Below, piece by piece: positions 26,365-38,738 of a stretch of DNA of 64,000 nucleotides. The DNA is taken from positions 620,001 to 684,000 of the forward strand of contig JAJJXM010000030.1 in NCBI GenBank assembly GCA_024516155.1, given 5' to 3'. The notes under the pieces are model-generated. The model was given only the letters and a program-made list of their open reading frames with translations, was not told where the DNA came from and ran no database searches. How positions within the stretch are numbered: position 1 is the first letter of the stretch; each line of letters opens with the position of its first letter. Source of the DNA: Pyronema omphalodes. Lineage: Eukaryota > Ascomycota > Pezizomycetes > Pezizales > Pyronemataceae. Both the position numbers and the translations under genes were made by a program.

Positions 26365-27288
26365 ATGTCGGCCCCCACCATCATCCCAACCATCCCCGCC
26401 AACCTTCCCCGTCAAATCTCCATCACCTATGCCACTGCTCTTTCGCGCGGAGCTCTGGTGTTTACTCAGACGGCCTCCGTAACCCCTATTCCCGTGGGGC
26501 CATCAACATTCAACCTCCGCTACTGTCCATCATTGGCCAACAAGCCCACGGCTCCTAGCCCGGACACATTGACAGTTCTACCGAACCCATTCCTTCCTCC
26601 TTTTGCACCATTGCTCGTCGCCTCCTTACCCGGATACAACATTGTCCTGAACCGGTTCCCTATCATAGCGCATCATTTCTTGCTATGCACATCCGAATTC
26701 GAGCCGCAGTCAACCCCGTTGCGTGATGCAGACGTAAAGATGGTCTACCGAGTTCTAGAATCCTGGACCGGTGACAAGAAGCTTTTCGGATTCTTCAACT
26801 GCGGTGAGCGGTCTGGTGCTAGTCAGCCACACAGACATGTTCAATTCTTCCCTGTGGAAAACTCCAGGAAATTTTTGTATGATCAGTGTCCTGAGGCTCC
26901 TGCAGCTCCGGATATGGAGGAAAGACGTGGGTCCAGGGATTTGTCAGTTCAGCCGGCGCCCTGGGTTCACCCTGGTATGCCTTTTAAGAGCTACTGCTTC
27001 AGAATTAAGTCGGAGGATGAGGCTGTCCATGCTTATAAGAGGCTGATGGAGACCGCTGCCGAGATCCTGGATAGGAACGATGGAAGCTACAACTTGGCTG
27101 TGACAAAGGAGTGGATGGTGCTCCTGCCTAGAACACAGGCGGAGGTTGATTGGGTCGGCTTTAATGGAACTGTGTTAGCTGGTGAGGTTATGGTTAAGAG
27201 AGAGGAGGAGTGGGATATGTTGACCGATGAGGGTGCATTGGAGAAGGCTTTGAAACAGATTGGTGTGCCGCAGGACACTGAGCAGTAA
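26365..27288 (+). CDS. apa2: Ap4A phosphorylase / ATP adenylyltransferase
   Basis: A single exon of 307 aa. The family (yeast Apa1 and Apa2) cleaves diadenosine tetraphosphate with phosphate to ADP and ATP, controlling dinucleotide levels. The HIT-like active site SQPHRHVQF (residues 153-161, His156 and His158) and the preceding FGFFNCGERSGAS are intact, as are YNIVLNRFPIIAHHFLLCT and the C-terminal YNLAVTKEWMVLLPR. The ATG at 26365 was preferred over an in-frame codon at 26311, because the 18 intervening residues are translated CATCTC microsatellite. The length is near that of the yeast enzymes. No targeting signal is seen, so it is probably cytosolic. Confidence 0.95.
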   Translation: MSAPTIIPTIPANLPRQISITYATALSRGALVFTQTASVTPIPVGPSTFNLRYCPSLANKPTAPSPDTLTVLPNPFLPPFAPLLVASLPGYNIVLNRFPIIAHHFLLCTSEFEPQSTPLRDADVKMVYRVLESWTGDKKLFGFFNCGERSGASQPHRHVQFFPVENSRKFLYDQCPEAPAAPDMEERRGSRDLSVQPAPWVHPGMPFKSYCFRIKSEDEAVHAYKRLMETAAEILDRNDGSYNLAVTKEWMVLLPRTQAEVDWVGFNGTVLAGEVMVKREEEWDMLTDEGALEKALKQIGVPQDTEQ

Positions 27289-29100
27289 ATAGACTTAGGG
27301 CTAGACGGAGAATGACGGGGAATCGGAAGGCGGCAGAAGGGGGGTAGAAGGGGGGTAGAAGGGGGTAAAGGGGGTAATGTTTACATATATAATGGCGGTT
27401 AAGAACATGATATATATTTATTTAATGGAACGAAGTTTTTATGAAACATATGGAACGAGTTTTTTGATTTCAGTAATTCTTATCGCCAAATTCCTGTAGT
27501 CGTTGTCTGCACTCCGCGAAAGGGCATGTTTAGCCGATGCCAAGATTCACGGATCTGCATTTACCGCAACCACACAAGCCGTATCGTGCCAAAAGGTCCA
27601 CAACAATTACACTTCCATAATCCATCTACATACCTCAACCTTCTTTGTTATATACAAGGAATTCCATATAACAAAGCCTCAACAGAACCAAAGACAAAAG
27701 CATCGCCAATGGAATCATCATCTGTCTAGGTTTCAGGAGCCACAGTATACGAAAACACGACCCTGAAAACCGGCAAGAAGTTAGAACCCGAATTTTGTAC
27801 TTATTGCCTTTTTATGGCTGCTGGGGGCATAACGTGGTTATGGCGTTATGGCGTTGCGGAACTCTCGCTTGTTATGTATGCACAGTGCAGTGCAGTTTCA
27901 TATAGCTATCATTTTATATCAGATGATATATATTATCCTTCCTACAGCCTACAGAATAATCTTCAATATCCAGCACAGTTTCCAGATTACAAAGAAGTTG
28001 TATTTATTAAATCTTCTATCATATTTTACACCATAGCAAATTTGCAGCCTTAGAGTATTAGAATTTTGTCTTGAAATCTAACTCCTCCACATTCCTATAT
28101 TTCCACAAGCCTATAAAACCTTCTAAAAAAGGCTACACAGACATGTCAGATCCAGTTGGTCTGGAAACTGGTATATTAAAACAGTTATCGTATATTTGTT
28201 AAAAAGCTCCCAATGCCGAGTCTACGTATTAGGGTTTACCCAATTGAAAGGTATTTGAAAGAAGTGAAAAATTCGTTCTAGCAAACAGTTTGTGTCTATT
28301 CTTTTGGTTTTTCCGTTAGTTTTTCTTAATTTGGAATTGTTATATCAATCTTTGTGATTTACTATGGTATTGTTTTATTTCCAACGACTGGTGTTGGTAG
28401 AAGGTTATCTTTCTGCTTTGTGGGTCATGTATTTTGATTTTCGGACTTGGAAAGGTAAAATCTGCTCGGGTAATTAGTTTCGTGGATATTGTAAAAGGAT
28501 TATTGAGTAAGTATGAGAAATAAATGGATAAACCACAGTATGCTCTACGTGGTGAAGTTTGTGAGGTACCGAATAATGGATTCGTCAGTTATCAGGATTC
28601 CACCTTATGGATAGGAATCTTCGATTTTGGAAACCGGGGTATTATTCTTCACCCCTGTAAGTCCTTCTTTAATTGCTGGTTCGATGGATCTTCCCACACC
28701 TAAATATATGAATGGTTAGCAAATTATTTAGAGGATTCTCAATTACTGCGCGTTCTGGTTGGTTATAAATTCCTACATACACGGCGAGCAATTCTCGCGT
28801 CAACAGCACCGCGTACATATTACCATTTGTCTTGGCATACGTAACCAGCTTCCCCGCAGCGCGACATCCGCGCGGGTTTAACGATGACCGGGTCATTTCT
28901 CAACGTTGCGAATCGGCATTTACAAGTACACACACCGCCGTATTTTTATTCCAAACCGCATCATCTACGTGGCCGTTATAAAAACCTTCGGCCTAACATA
29001 AAAAAAATATCGTTTGCCGACGTAACATATCCGTCGGGTGTTTCGGCTATATCCGAGTTAAACTCCAGAAGCCAGAGCCAGAGCCAGAGCTCTGCAAGAC
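27289..29100. other. AT-rich spacer
   Basis: Downstream of apa2 come a GGGGGTA-type repeat at about 27338-27380 and AT-rich sequence. Small frames at 27503-28053 and 28669-29204 lack domains. A GAGCCA repeat lies at about 29072-29090, just before the next ATG. Confidence 0.5.
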
Positions 29101-30280
29101 ATGTTTTCAATCTCCCGTCTATCTCTAGTCTCGCGACACATTACCACTCCCGTCCTTCGTCACGCTTCAAAAATGTCCGGAGATCTTTTCAAGAAAACCC
29201 TTAGAACCGCCGCATGTATTATCATCGGCGATGAGATTCTTTCCGGCAAGGTGCGTGGTCCACTTCCAACCTCTGTCTCCTCCGCTTGATTCTCAACAAC
29301 CTAACCAGCGCCATAGACAGTTGATTCCAACTCCGCCTACTTTGCCAAATACTGTTTCGATCTCGGAATTGACCTAAAGCGCATTGAAGTAATCGCCGAC
29401 GACGAAAGCGAAATCATCGAAGCCGCCCGGCGTTTGAGCGCCAAACACGATTTCGTGATCACCTCCGGAGGAATCGGACCTGTTTGTTCTCCATTATCTG
29501 TCGGCGTAATCGCTTCAATCACTACAATTACTAATGATACAAATGAAACCACCTACATAGACTCACGATGATATTACCTACGCATCCCTCGCTACCGCTT
29601 TCAACAGCCCGTTAGCAATGCACCAAGAAACACGCGACAGAATGAAGCGCATCACAATGGCTCGACCCAACGCACCACCATTTGACTGGGATACCCCAAG
29701 CCCGGCATTGACAGCACGTATGAGAATGGCTACTCTCCCAAGTGGTGAGGGTACTAAGGTTGTGTTTGTTTCTGATGATCTTTGGGTCCCAATTGCGATT
29801 GTTAACTACAACGTTCATATTCTTCCTGGTATTCCCAGGATCTTTGTTCAGTTGTTGGAGGGATTGAAGGAGATTATTATAAAAGAAGGAAGGGTTGATA
29901 AAAGCCAGAAGTCGATTCGTGTGCTAATCTCTACACCGTTGGTGGAGAGTGAGGTGGCGGAGTACTTGACGAAACTTCAGGAGCGGGTAGCTCCCCGTGG
30001 TGTTAAAATTGGAAGTTATCCAAGATGGGGAATGAAGAGGAATACTATTACCATGGTTGGATCGGATGTGGAATATATTGAGAGCTTGGTAGAGGAGGTT
30101 GAGAGGGAGACACAGGGAACTAGGGTTACGGATGAGGACATGGCGGATGAGCCGGGACAGGATAAGACGGAAGAAGCATTAAAGAATAAGGAGGCGCAGA
30201 ATCAAGGAGGATTGGAAGCGAAGGAAAAGAAGATAAACGAAGCTGTGCATGGCTCAAGGGTACAGCATAATAAGGAGTAA
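29101..30280 (+). CDS. Molybdopterin-binding-fold protein (MoaB/Mog and CinA N-terminal type), possibly mitochondrial
   Basis: The exons are 29101-29250, 29317-29481 and 29561-30280, giving 344 aa with introns of 66 and 79 nt. The MoCF-biosynthesis fold is marked by IIIGDEILSGKTVDSNS (split by intron 1), IEVIADDESEIIEAARRL and SGGIGPTHDDITYASLA (split by intron 2). This fold occurs in molybdenum cofactor enzymes and in the N-terminal part of eukaryotic FAD synthases; no FAD-synthase PAPS domain is present here, so the substrate is uncertain. The first 24 residues (MFSISRLSLVSRHITTPVLR) are rich in Arg, Ser and hydrophobics without acids, like a mitochondrial presequence. A second Met (MSGDLFKK) at residue 25 could give a cytosolic form. 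The last 50 residues are charged and disordered. Confidence 0.85.
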
Positions 30281-32294
30281 GAAGCCGTTTGGGAGCTCTT
30301 TGGTTGAAACTGGGATTGGCCTAGAAACATGGGTGAAAAACGTGGAAAGTGGTTAGGCATAGACGGAATTGTGATTATTTAATGAATGGATCTGGAATGA
30401 GGATGCAAATTTTATGCATGAACCCGTATGGATCAGATGAAATTGCACAAATCTCATTCTCTGGTTTATACGCTTGTGATATGATGCATCAAGCAAACAT
30501 ATGAACTGGGAATAGAAATGCGAGAGATAAGGGGATGTACTTATGCATTCGGAACCATATCTCGGAAACTTCAAACCCAAAACTTGGAAGCGAGCGTGAA
30601 AGCATGTGAGCGTTTGAGATGAATTACAGCTGTCGTCGCAAATTAATATTGGGCAGTAATCTCAACCGATTGAGGTGGACTGTTTTTGAATAATCAACGT
30701 AAAGGCGTCAAAGTGAGAGATTTCACTGTCGGATATCATGAATCCAGGCACACCCTATAAAATTCGCTCATGCCAATAACACAACTATAACTTCGAAGGC
30801 ATTCTGAGAATAGATAAACAATCAATCGCTCCATGATAAGGCATATGCTGTCTTGGCATTTACAGTTTTTATGGATTGACAAAAGCCATGTGCAATGCTA
30901 TCACACCTCTTCCAGACTGCTACCAGCGCTTTTCTTCCCCTCCAAAAATAAAACTATATCCCCTACTTCCTTCCACCAGTTTGTCCAATTGTTATTGCTC
31001 CAAATGCAGAGGTATCTATTTCATCCCTTCTATCCCTCTTTACTTAATCCTTCATGTCCAATGCACGACGTCAAAACCACACCGAAGACTTCCCGAGAAT
31101 ATTTACAACACCGTTTCCATACTGTACCGCTCCGGAATCTTAAAAGTCCAATAATCCACGGTGCTTGGTAGAATTGGGTTTTCACGAAATATAATAGGCT
31201 ACTGCTCTGACGCTGGCGATATGGAGACAGATAGTTGGGGGGGGGGGGGGGGGGAAGGGAATTAGCAAAGAGTTTTTCTCATCTCTCATCTCATAGACGA
31301 GGGTGATTAACCCGGATCTGTGTTTTAATACGACTAAGAAACTTCCCTTGAGAGGCTAATAGTATTGGGGATGGTTAATGATATCTATACGATATATACG
31401 GCACGCAACATTATATCGTTTTATGTGTTGAAGATGGAAAATTAAATAACCGAGATGAGTTTGAATTTGTGAAGGCGATATGTTGGGTCGTTTGGATAAT
31501 TGGATTGGGAATTAATGAGTGCGGTAAGTTCCTAGGTAGGGGAGGTGATGGATGATTGATGTCATGTAACGCCAAATTGGGTCTGTGTCTTACGGCTTAT
31601 GGAGGAAGAAAGTTTGTTTGTTTGATGGTATATGTGGATTTTTGGATAGCTGTAGCTTAAGCGGGGAGATTGATATGGGTGGGTGTTACGTAAGTTAGTT
31701 AAGTTAGGTAAGATGGGACTGAATGGTGGATGACGGATGGTGGGTTAATTCTCTGGAATATATAGAGACTACTAAGCGAGCGGACGAATCATATGTAAAA
31801 GAGGCGAGAGGAGATAAGTTGGTTAAGCTTACCCCCACCCCGCATACACAAGAAAGTGATGAGTTAAGCGAAGCTCTTAAGCGAGCCGATGCTAGAGGCG
31901 CCTAACATGCAGGAAATCTACAGAGGCATAAAGCTTCAAAGTGACCGCTGTTTAACCTGGGTATAACCCCATCAACATAATAGCATAAAAAAACAAGAAC
32001 CGAGTGCAAAGCAGCAAAAACAACGAGCACATTAAATGATTCAAAGCTTGATGCGATTATGTAAATTTAAATTTCCTTATGCACCGTTACAATAGTAGAA
32101 TTACACAACCCAAAGAACGTTAACCCAACACTTGCATTATCGATAGCTTATCATAACACCCCCTCCCCCTCGCCCCTCTCCCCTTCAAAGAAAAATTAAA
32201 AAACGTACTTCGTACTTATGCCCGAATCACCGGGTCGAAAAATATACAACCGAAAAAAAACTCCTCATTCTCCTGCGTGCTTCATGCATTCACC
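30281..32294. other. Spacer with an 18-nt poly-G run
   Basis: AT-rich sequence. The homopolymer (G)18 lies at 31237-31254. Small frames at 30833-31171 and 31723-31905 have no domain or homologous motif. No gene is supported. Confidence 0.45.
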
Positions 32295-32786
32295 TCACAT
32301 AACCCTCCCCACCGACGAAGTCTGCGCCTCTCTTTCCCTTTCCCTATCACTCCCGGCCTCCGTCTCCTCCTTTCTCTCCCACCTTTCCCGTATCTCTTCC
32401 TCCTGCTCAAACTCTCCACCACCACCAACAACATCAACCTGCCCAATCAAAAACCTTCCCTCCTTCCGTTCTTCCATATTCCAGAAATCTTCCGGTAGTT
32501 GGGTTTCGAAACCTAAACCCCCGGCTGTAAATGGAACGCCGGGACGGCGATAGCATTTTGTTGGCCAGCTCTGTTGGGGGGTTAGTTATGTGTTGCGGAT
32601 GAAAAGGGTGATAGGGAATAGGAAGGGGATCGGGATGGGGATATGGATGGATGGATGGCTTACGATGACCATTTCCTCGCGGATGGGGGATGTGGTGATG
32701 GTGGTGTCTTGGGAGTTGGAACGGGTTGTGGAGGATTGTACGTCGGAGGTGGTGGTGGGTCGGATTGTGGAGGGTGTGCAGCCCAT
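32295..32786 (-). CDS. Small protein with an MGC acylation-type N-terminus (132 aa)
   Basis: There are two exons, 32786-32664 and 32570-32295, joined over a 93-nt intron with donor GTAAGC and branch/acceptor AACTAACCCCCCAACAG. The protein starts MGCTPS: Gly2 and Ser6 fit N-myristoylation and Cys3 fits palmitoylation, so membrane attachment is inferred. A Ser/Thr-rich segment follows. After the intron comes a motif-like stretch (CYRRPGVPFTAGGLGFETQ, then LPEDFW). A charged helical part (EFEQEEEIRERWERKEETE) and a Ser-rich tail complete it. No known family was recognised. The model rests on clean splice signals and phase; the opposite-strand frame and other minus frames look like composition artefacts. 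Confidence 0.55.
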
Positions 32787-35744
32787 TTTTATGTGGGTTG
32801 ATTGGTGATTGAGAGGTGAAGTGGGGTGAAGAGATTTGTAGTTTGTAGTTTGTAGTTTGTGGTTTTGTGATTAAATAATGTATTGAACAAAATGAAACCA
32901 AGTATTTGGATATAAGTGAATGATCGAGTGAGTGAACTGATGAATTGATCAAGTGGTGATGGGTTTCGAAATAGGGAAGTTGCTTTGTGTTAAGTAGTGG
33001 CCGTTAGGATCAATAAGGATCGGGATTGTGTATTGTAAATTAAATGAATGTATGGTGATGACGTTGTCTTGTCAGTAGCATAAACTCATGATCAACGGCT
33101 CGTAGAAGGGTCTACTTATAAGATAAATCGTTACAACGGTGCTACATACAGACCTAGGTAACGGATCCAAGTTCCAAGGTTTTGTTCCCTGGAGATGAGA
33201 TGTACGATGGAATACCACAGTATTGTTGCTTTCCCAGTTCCCGTTTCTGCCTCCTAGAAACATTGGGATGGGGACGGATACACGCTGGATTCCGGTAGCT
33301 ATCCAGTTCGTCAACCAATAACCAACCTTCCTCATGACCCGTACCGATTCGGATTGATGCATTTCTTTTCCTCTGTCTTACCTCCCGAAACAACTAGTTA
33401 CAGTGGCTACTTTACCAAAACCACGTGTGCAGATCGTTTCCCAGTGAGCCCAGGGGTAGGAGGGTGGGGGGTAAGTCTTCTCATCTAACCAGAAACTATT
33501 TTACCGTATTATGACACTTTTCTAGTTTCCCGATCCATCTAACCCTCATCAATAAGTCATCCTAAACCGGCCCGCAAAACATCTAGGTACGTTCCACAAG
33601 ATCCCGAATGAACCGCCCGCTTCTGTTCTGGGAAATTGAGGCATTGCATACGACGGCTACCCGCATATTCCTTACAAGGTTACACTCCATCTCCGTCTAA
33701 CTTTTTTCAAGCGAGTTGAGACGGTAAACATTAACTAGCAAGAAAACGGGGAATTAGATTAACGGTAGATGGATCGAATATACCTAAAGCAGTGTGTAAC
33801 TGTACATACTAACCAAAAAATCATCGCTTAAGCACTTTGAAAGCCACGCCTGTAGTATCCCATGGGTAGGAACCAGGGTAGGAACCGGAGAAGGGCATTA
33901 CTGTACATGGTATTGGGCATGTACCAAGTGCATAGACAGTGAAATTTCCTGCAAGCGATATAAGCAAAAAAAAAATAATTGGTTTTACAGTTCATTTTAT
34001 CTATAAGTATCTGCGTTAGTTCAAACGGTACTGCGTCCGGGGTATGGTATGTACCGTCGATTATCTTGAATCTTGAATATAATATCCGATCTGCCAACGC
34101 AAACGCAAACGCCAACGTTAACGGCTAGATCCCGCGTTTGTCATTTTTTTTTTCTTTTTCTTTTTCAACACACAAGGTATCCGAATCCTGAATCCTGAAT
34201 CCTGAATCCGAATCAAGATCCAATAACGGTTAGCTCCCGCATTCCACAAGACTAACCCAACCCGCGGCCGATAATTACCCGAGACCTGCCTTGCCTTGCC
34301 TTGCCTGTGTATGTAGTCTTTCTGGGTCTGGTCTATGTATGTAATCTGCCCTAACATTTTATCTTTTTGTTTATTGCTCTTTGGTAAAAGTTCATAATCA
34401 CAGGATCTACAACCTACGTATTCTAATTCCGGGAGCGTGAAAACAAAAACAAAAAACAAAACACAAAAAACAAAAACAAAAAAAAAATGAAAATGAAAAT
34501 GCAAACAAAAAGTGGGCAGTATATATATTAGTTTCACAGTACATATAACAAGTCAAAAAATCAGTATACATAGCATAGGATACCGATATCTAAAATTACG
34601 AAAATTTCCTTCTCCGAATCAGGAGTTTTTTTTTTGAATCAACTCAACCCCCCCCCCCCCCCCCCCTCATTACAATCTCATCTTCCAAAAACATGACAAA
34701 AAGATCTATCTGTCTCATAGGCATAATCTTGTTATCGATATATTTACATACCTACGAAACCGGGCAGTGTTAGATCTCGTAATAATGTTACCAATTATCG
34801 GAAACCTTTGCAAGGCTGTCATCGCGATCAGGATTGGTGCCTATATCTGAGCCGTGACGGATCGGCAAGCGCGGTGGGTAGGGGGGGGGGGGGGGGTATT
34901 ATAGATATCTACTACATATATTGTAGCCCTGAGTCGTCACTCCTGGAGACTAGTTTCGGGGGGCATATATCGATTGAGCATGTCAGGTATCTATTATCCT
35001 TGCAGTGCATCGTTTCTTGGGGCTGTGTTGTGCATGAAACCTATTCCACGTGGTTGTTTAACGGTATCTTATTATTATTATTATCAACTCCGGGAGTTAT
35101 TCTTGGCGAGCTTGTATTTGTTGTTTTATTGTTTTATTGTTTCATGGTGTTTGTGTTTGTGTTTTTGATGTTCCTTGAGTCTTGTGAACAGTTTGATGAG
35201 TGATATTATGTGGATCTCCAACCTTTTGATTTTATTGCACGGAATAGACTTCCGCGTCAAAAAAAATTTCAAATCCCATGACTAGTGAGAGTCATAAAGC
35301 GGAAGGGGAGGTCATAAAACTCGGTTGAAGCTTATCTATGATAATTTCACCGGTCGAGATTGTATCATAGATCAGATCACTTTTAGGCCGCCGTTAAGTT
35401 GATATGTCAGGTTTCTCCTCGTATTTCCTCGTGATAGCTTATGAAAATCCCAAATATATGATACTAGAGTATGAACACATGAGGCCGTTAATTGTTAACT
35501 AACCAGCCTCCTGGATTGGAGTGACTTGTTATACTTTCCGGGATCTACATCACGGTCCTCATAACTAGCTTCCGAACATACGGAAGGCTATTTTTGACAC
35601 TTCGAGCTCTATCACAAGGAACCTTATTTTACTAAATCCAAATTTCAAAGTACACAAGAATCATTGTATTGGGAATCATATGTAATCATGTATCAATAAA
35701 AACGAACGAAAAAAATAGCATCATGCATGTCTCAGACCTCTGAC
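32787..35744. other. AT-rich spacer with G/C homopolymers
   Basis: The spacer holds (C)19 at 34648-34666, (G)16 at 34881-34896, a TCCTGAA repeat near 34183-34207, a CCTTG repeat near 34290 and an A-rich AACAAAAAC tract near 34440-34490. The small frames have no domains. No gene is supported. Confidence 0.5.
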
Positions 35745-37263
35745 TTATTTGGGGTAGTTCTTGACGTGGAAACTCTTCAACCGAACAAAAGCGTCAAAGC
35801 CAAACTTGCTCAAAGTCTGGCCTCTTCCACTATTCTTCCAACCGACCCACGCGAGATCCTTTTATCAAATCACGTCAGATTTAATTTACTTTGTAATTTT
35901 CTGGGAGCGAGGTGAGTTGAACTTACGGGACTTGGGTAATCACATCGGTTAACGAAGACGGTTCCAGCCTCGATCGATTCGATTAATTCTTCTCCCTTTG
36001 CAACATCCTTTGTCCATACGCTAGCTGTGAGACCAAACTCGGAGTCGTTCATCAATGCGATCGCCTCCTCGTCGCTGGATACCTTCTGTACGGGGATAAT
36101 GGGGCCGAAGGTTTCGTCCTTCATCACCATCATCTCGGGTGTGCAGTTTGCCAGAAGCTCGGGGCGTACGAAAGTCTTTCCCATTGCCACTCCAGCGTCA
36201 AAAACTCCTTCAGGAGTCATTCTCTTTGCACCCTTTGCAACGGCATCCTCTACGTGCTTCCTAATAGTCTCTGCACTCTTCTCGGAGACAACAGGCCCAA
36301 CCTGAGTTTTAGGATCCATAGGATCTCCAAGCTTGTATCCTTCAAGCACCTTGACAACCTCCTTTAAGAACTGATCATAGATATCCTCATGAACATAAAC
36401 GCGCTCGATGGAGCAGCAGCTCTGTCCAGAGTTGAAAACAGCTCCATCAACAATCTCCGCAGCAGCCCAAGCGATATCAACGTCAGCACGAACATAGGCC
36501 GGGTCGTTACCACCTAGCTCGAGACCAACTGGAACAACCCGAGAGGCAGCAGCAGTCTGTACTGCGATACCTCCGGCAACTGAACCGGTAAACGCAATCG
36601 ACCGGATCTCAGGGCGCTTGACTAGCTTCTCTAGGGTCTGGACGTTACCACAGTGGACAGTCTGTAAAACTCCATCTTCTAGTCCAGCTTGCTTGAATAT
36701 CTCGACCATGCGCTCGGCGATAGTTGGGGTTTGAGGAGACGGCTTAAGAAGAAGAGTGTTACCGGCCAAAAGAGCGGGGACGAGGGAGTTGATGAGGATG
36801 AGGTATGGGTACTATCAAAGTTAACCTATGATCTTTCAAGGGAGACATCAATACTCACGTTCCATGCAAATACTACCAAGATAGGTCCCAGAGCTTCCTT
36901 ACGGATCAATCTCTTGAATCCATCCTGGGGTTCACCGGGGGTGTCGGCAAGAACTTCAGTAGAGATCTTCAAGAGGTACTCTCCACGCATAACCGCAGTC
37001 TTAACCTCTCCGGGGGTGTAGGCAATTGGGCGACCCATCTGCTCCGTAATTTCCTTTCCGAGTTCATCTGCCTTAGAAAGGAGGATCTCTAGAGCTTTTC
37101 TAACAATTCCCTGTCTGTACTCGAGGGATGTCTTGCTGAACTTCTTGAAAGCTTCGGTGGCGGTAGCAAGAATTCCGTCGAAATCGGCATCGCTGACACC
37201 ATTGCGAGTCTGGATAATCTCGCCGGTGATAGGTGAGATGGTGTTGATGATTTCGGCGGCCAT
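35745..37263 (-). CDS. NAD(P)-dependent aldehyde dehydrogenase
   Basis: The exons are 37263-36859, 36811-35927 and 35858-35745, giving 467 aa. The enzyme oxidises an aldehyde to its acid; the substrate cannot be read from the sequence. The catalytic Glu is in LELGGND (Glu233) and the nucleophile in NSGQSCC (Cys267). Their 34-residue spacing is that of the family. Also present are FAWN before intron 1, GNTLLLKPSPQTP, AFTGSVAGG, DETFGPIIPV and, after the last intron, WVGWKNSGRGQTLSKFGFDAF. The start MAAEIINTISP was chosen. An in-frame Met 18 codons upstream (37317) would add a short His/Asn-rich extension. The protein is slightly shorter at the N-terminus than the 480-500 aa usual for this superfamily. 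Confidence 0.93.
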
Positions 37264-37608
37264 TGTATTGATGTTGTGGAGGTGTTTCGGAGAGTTGAAG
37301 AGGTGGCGGTGGGGCATTCAGAGGTACTTGATAGCTCTTAGCTAGCTTATCCCAATCCTTGTCATGCATTACAGGGGTCACCAACGCGTGACGTCGATGA
37401 TGAACTTCATTGGTATAATCATGTAATGTCACTCACTGTTCTTAATGAAAAGCAAAAGAAATTATTTCACTGTAAAAAATAAAAGCAATCTTTATTTGTA
37501 AATCTGGTTTAACAGCCTCGCGGCTATGAGAATATGGCTACAGTGGTATCATTACTCGTCATTCATCAGTCGTTACTTTCCAATCGCCCACTCGTAGAAT
37601 CAATTAGT

Positions 37609-38164
37609 CTACAAGTCATCGTGCTCCAATCTTTCCCTGGCACGCTCCTTAGCTTCCTCGCTAGTGTTAGGGTTGGAGATGGTGGCCTTTATCTGTTAGC
37701 AGTGTAAAATTTGAATAACTCATATATGGGAATTCATACCTTCAAGCCACCGGCAACGTTGCCTGGGTTGGCTCCATGGGCGGTGGAGCTACCATGGGCG
37801 TGGCTGCTGGAGTGAGTAGACCCGGAGTGATGGTTACTGGCGTGAGTAGTGCCGGAGTGATGAGATGAGTTATTTCCAGCTGTAACGTGGGCTGGGTTGT
37901 TGTAGTGCTTCTCGTGGTGAGCAGAGGAGTACTTGGCGGTGTCTCCACCGTCAAACTCGGAATCGAGGATCTAAAAATGTTAGAAATAGGCTTGAGAAGG
38001 CCTGTGAAGGATAAAACAAACCTCCTTGCTGCGCTGCTTGGACTCCTCGGAGGTGTTGGGGTTGTGAAGGTTGGCCTTGTGACCACCTAGAATGACTGTT
38101 AGTTCTATTGATTAATGATAAGATAAGATGAAGGCATACCAATAACGTTTCCGGGGTTAGGCAT
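37609..38164 (-). CDS. con-6: Conidiation-specific protein 6 (CON-6 family)
   Basis: Four exons, 38164-38140, 38086-38022, 37970-37740 and 37686-37609, encode 132 aa, with introns of 51-53 nt. Two CON-6 repeats are present: GNVIGGHKANLHNPNTSEES near the N-terminus and GNVAGGLKATISNPNTSEEA near the C-terminus. Each is followed by a Lys/Arg/Glu-rich helix. Between them lies a His/Ser/Thr/Gly-rich linker (SSHHSGTTHASNHHSGSTHS). In Neurospora con-6 is induced in asexual spore formation and by light; the biochemical role is unknown. An intron interrupts each CON-6 repeat at a similar place (within or after GG), consistent with internal duplication. Confidence 0.93.
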
Positions 38165-38703
38165 TATGAAATATGTTTATATTTGAAAATTGATAAAAGT
38201 TAAATTTAAGTCGCTGAATTACCGAATGTAATTGCTGTGATGAAGAACAGTATCGATGGTAAATTAGATGTTTTTATATTCAGCATTCTCTGAACTTCAT
38301 GAAATCGTAAACAAGTTTTACACTGGTGGGTGGCGGCCACCGGCAGGCACCTCCAAGATTCTAAACCGGGTTCCATACCTGTTCCAAAATTCTTCTAGGC
38401 TTGGGCAACGGCTGCCGTAGCACATCTCAAGCGACACCATCGATGTCTAATTTCCAGCGTGCGATACTTTGACTGTAGAGACTGCGTCATAAGAGGTTAG
38501 ACTTTGCTAAGGTGTAAGGAGTATGGCTGAAGTTCATCAGGAAATCTTCTCAGAAAAGATGTACCCGGATACAAGGGTAAGTCCGGTTTTCTGTTGTATT
38601 TTGCGCCCGGATTTTGTCCACCACACAACTGCAAATACCAAGATAGCTGCCTTCCATAAAGCACCAAATATCTTTCAATAATCACGTTTAAAGCTGGCTA
38701 CTC

Positions 38704-38738
38704 GTGCCTAAAGATGGTGGCTCACCATCTTTAGGCAC
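38704..38738. repeat. Perfect 16-bp inverted repeat with 3-nt loop
   Basis: The arms are GTGCCTAAAGATGGTG (38704-38719) and its exact complement (38723-38738), separated by GCT. No T-run follows, so it does not look like a pol III terminator. Confidence 0.9.
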
